Origin: Azospirillum sp.
GTDB taxonomy: Bacteria; Pseudomonadota; Alphaproteobacteria; Azospirillales; Azospirillaceae
Direction: 5' to 3'
NCBI GenBank assembly: GCA_027486405.1
Contig: JAIXPD010000011.1
Span: 44,561 to 108,560 of the forward strand
Length of the DNA: 64,000 nt
Under the pieces are notes generated by a model that did no database searches, was not told the origin of the DNA, and saw only the letters and a program-made list of their open reading frames with translations. Positions 62,037 through 64,000 of the stretch are shown here, one piece after another. Within the stretch, counting starts at the first letter, position 1. Each line of letters opens with the position of its first letter. The translations under genes and the position numbers were made by a program.

Positions 62037-63334
62037 GGGACCGCTCCCACCGGCCGACCGGCGTAAGCGGCGGCGATCGCGTTGGCGAAGGCCACCGGAC
62101 GCGCGCCCGGTGTGTAGAAATCAAAGCCGTAGCCTTCCAGCCCCGGAACCACCACGCGGATGACCGGAATGCCGATTTCCGGCTGGGTCAGGTCGAATAC
62201 CAACACCTGCTCCACCCCGCAATGCTGCAGCGCCCCCAGCAACAGGGCGATGTCGCCCTCGAAGGTCGGGGTCGAGCGGTTGGGATGGCGGCGCGCGTCC
62301 ACCGTGGCCGGTTGCGATTCGATGCGCTGCACCTCGGCCGGGCCATCGCCGTTCTGGTTGCGCTGGAGGTCGCGGCGGAAAAAATCATCGCGCGACCCGG
62401 CGATCAGCACCAAACGCGATTGCACCGCCTCGGTCAGCGCGCGCGACATCGCCACCGCCGGTTCCAGATGGGTCCCATAGCCCCGGTGCATCCCGCTCTT
62501 GCGGACGTCGCGGTCGTAGACGATGGCGGAGTAGGTCGGCACGCCCATGTCGGTGGTGACGTCGAACAGCAGCGGGCAGATCCCCGCCTCGTCAAAGCGG
62601 CGCAGCAGATCCTGCACCACCGGGCTGTCCACCGTGCGCAGATCCACGCGCGGCAACGGCACGCCCATGCGTTCGGACACAAAGCGCCAGCAGGCCACCG
62701 AATCGCGTTCGATCACCTCGTACAGCCCGGCGGCGACCGCCTCCAAAATGTGGTTGCCGCTGGCCAGACCGTTGGTTCCCATCGCGCACAGGCTGCGCAC
62801 CCCGGCGTTGGGAACTGGAAAGCCGTACAGCGCGACCGAGGCCCAGGGGGCGGCGATCGGACGGCTGGACATCAGATCCCAGCCCCAGGTCCAGAATTCC
62901 GGGCGGTCGGCGCGGAAGGACCCGTTCTTGGTCCCCGGCAGCCGTTCCACCGGAATGCGGGCGTCGGGCGGCAAATCGTTCCAACAGGCTTCGATGTGGG
63001 GCAGACGCAGGGTTTCGGCGTGGTGGAACTCGATGGCCTCCATCGCCGCCGACACGGTGGCCGCAACCAGGCTGAAGCCCTTGCCAGCGCTGCCCGACAG
63101 CGTCGGGCTGTTGGGCCGATGGCCGAGCACCGTGTGGATGCCCAAACGGTCCAACCCGGTGACGTCGGCCAACCGGGTGATGCCGCAACGGGCCAGATGG
63201 GGCGAAATGCGCGCCAGGGTTTCTTCCGGCGAGGCGGTTCGGTGCGTGCCCTGGAAGAAGCGCTTGGTCGCGCGGTGCGTGGTGCCGCCAAGCCGAATTC
63301 CCGGCTCAACGTGCGACGACGGCTGGTCGGTCAT
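62033..63334 (-). CDS. YcaO-domain protein
   Basis: GITRLADVTGLDRLGIHTVLGHRPNSPTLSGSAGKGFSLVAATVSAAMEAIEFHHAE; GTNGLASGNHILEAVAAGLYEVIERDSVACW; ALTEAVQSRLVLIAGSRDDFF; 4-nt overlap with tfuA. Confidence 0.94.
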   Translation of the reverse strand: MTDQPSSHVEPGIRLGGTTHRATKRFFQGTHRTASPEETLARISPHLARCGITRLADVTGLDRLGIHTVLGHRPNSPTLSGSAGKGFSLVAATVSAAMEAIEFHHAETLRLPHIEACWNDLPPDARIPVERLPGTKNGSFRADRPEFWTWGWDLMSSRPIAAPWASVALYGFPVPNAGVRSLCAMGTNGLASGNHILEAVAAGLYEVIERDSVACWRFVSERMGVPLPRVDLRTVDSPVVQDLLRRFDEAGICPLLFDVTTDMGVPTYSAIVYDRDVRKSGMHRGYGTHLEPAVAMSRALTEAVQSRLVLIAGSRDDFFRRDLQRNQNGDGPAEVQRIESQPATVDARRHPNRSTPTFEGDIALLLGALQHCGVEQVLVFDLTQPEIGIPVIRVVVPGLEGYGFDFYTPGARPVAFANAIAAAYAGRPVGAVP

Positions 63335-63602
63335 GACGGGGAACAGGATTCACAACTCCGATCGGTCAAGGCTGGAACACCGCCGGGCCACACCGCCCAA
63401 CGGCAGCACAGACGAATGCTCTCATCGGTGGGATGGCAACCGCGCGGTCCCGATCCACGCTCCCGTGTTTGTTTTTCGGCGTTCGCTTTTTGGCGTCCGT
63501 CTTTCGGCTCCATCGCGGCCCGAGCACCGTCGGAACAACGGTCGCGCCGACCAAGACAACGCCGAAGACAATGCGCTGCGGTCATCCCCAACGTTGCGGT
63601 GG

Positions 63603-63632
63603 GCGCTGGGCCGATTCGCATCGACCCAGCGC
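63603..63632. promoter_or_regulatory. stable hairpin in leader between repetitive ORF and ycaO
   Basis: GCGCTGGG-c-CGAT-tcgc-ATCG-a-CCCAGCGC. Confidence 0.5.
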
Positions 63633-63698
63633 ACCGCAGAGCATCGCATCAACCGCGCCGCCGGTTCAACCAACGGCGCGATCAACGTGGCGACGGGA

Positions 63699-64000
63699 TC
63701 AGCCCGCCTCGCCGGTCGGTGGCACGTCCGCCGCCGGGGCGGACGGGGCAGCCGGTTGGCCCGCCCAGATCGCACCAGCCGCAGGCGAAGCCGCCGCCGG
63801 AGCACCCGACCAGATCGCGCCAGCCGCAGGCGAGGCCGCCGCCGGAGCACCCGACCAGATCGCACCAGCCGCAGGCGAAGCCGCCGCAGGAGCGCCAGAC
63901 CAGATCGCGCCAGCCGCAGGCGAAGCCGCCGCCGGAGCACCCGACCAGATCGCGCCAGCCGCAGGCGAGGCCGCCGCAGGAGCGCCAGACCAGATCGCGC
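63699..64000 (-). CDS. C-terminal part of repetitive ORF with 15-aa repeats AGAIWSGAPAAASPA (5' end outside window)
   Basis: Minus frame ending at TGA 63701-63699: ...[AGAIWSGAPAAASPA]n-AGAIWAGQPAAPSAPAADVPPTGEAG*; inter-repeat differences synonymous. Confidence 0.55.
   Translation of the reverse strand, partial: AIWSGAPAAASPAAGAIWSGAPAAASPAAGAIWSGAPAAASPAAGAIWSGAPAAASPAAGAIWSGAPAAASPAAGAIWAGQPAAPSAPAADVPPTGEAG
63781..64000. repeat. 45-bp tandem repeat, about 4.9 units visible, runs off window
   Basis: Unit GCAGGCGAAGCCGCCGCCGGAGCACCCGACCAGATCGCGCCAGCC. Confidence 0.97.

Noticed and set aside
63422-63940. 172-aa Arg/Leu-rich minus ORF MLRRRLRLRLARSG...
   Set aside because: It reads the 45-bp repeats in a frame where inter-unit changes are non-synonymous, and its tail is not protein-like.
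63781-64000. CRISPR array
   Set aside because: Units are contiguous 45-bp tandem repeats with no unique spacers.

Overview
GC-rich alphaproteobacterial chromosome segment (Rhodospirillales/Azospirillaceae-like, judged from divK-pleD, the rpsM-rpsK-rpoA-rplQ run and the dapF-mtaB-ftsY run). It is densely packed with about 50 mostly housekeeping genes: a SWIM-type SNF2 helicase, divK/pleD, rarA, ribosomal proteins and rpoA, pyk, an EF-G, topB-like, zapE, pdxY, ftsY, mtaB, dapF, leuD/leuB, amn, ispZ, tatA, plus a large two-component/sensor cluster. Most long ORFs in the supplied track are antisense high-GC artefacts. Two things stand out. (1) A family of non-autonomous mobile elements: five ~247-bp copies and one nested 117-bp relative share CAGGGCAATCG termini and have 10-11 bp target-site duplications readable in the sequence. 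(2) At the right edge, a translationally coupled YcaO-TfuA-ThiS/MoaD-(rhodanese-ThiF) operon lies downstream of a co-oriented, window-truncated ORF made of 15-aa tandem repeats (AGAIWSGAPAAASPA) whose DNA differences are all synonymous. This is a candidate thioamide/RiPP-type sulfur-transfer system with a multi-core precursor. Smaller observations include a pseudokinase-exonuclease fusion, an (MTGAR)n micro-ORF at a translational junction, a near-perfect 29-bp palindrome upstream of a hybrid kinase, a mirror-symmetric Cys lipoprotein and a local GC drop inside a kinase gene. No tRNA, rRNA or CRISPR was recognised.
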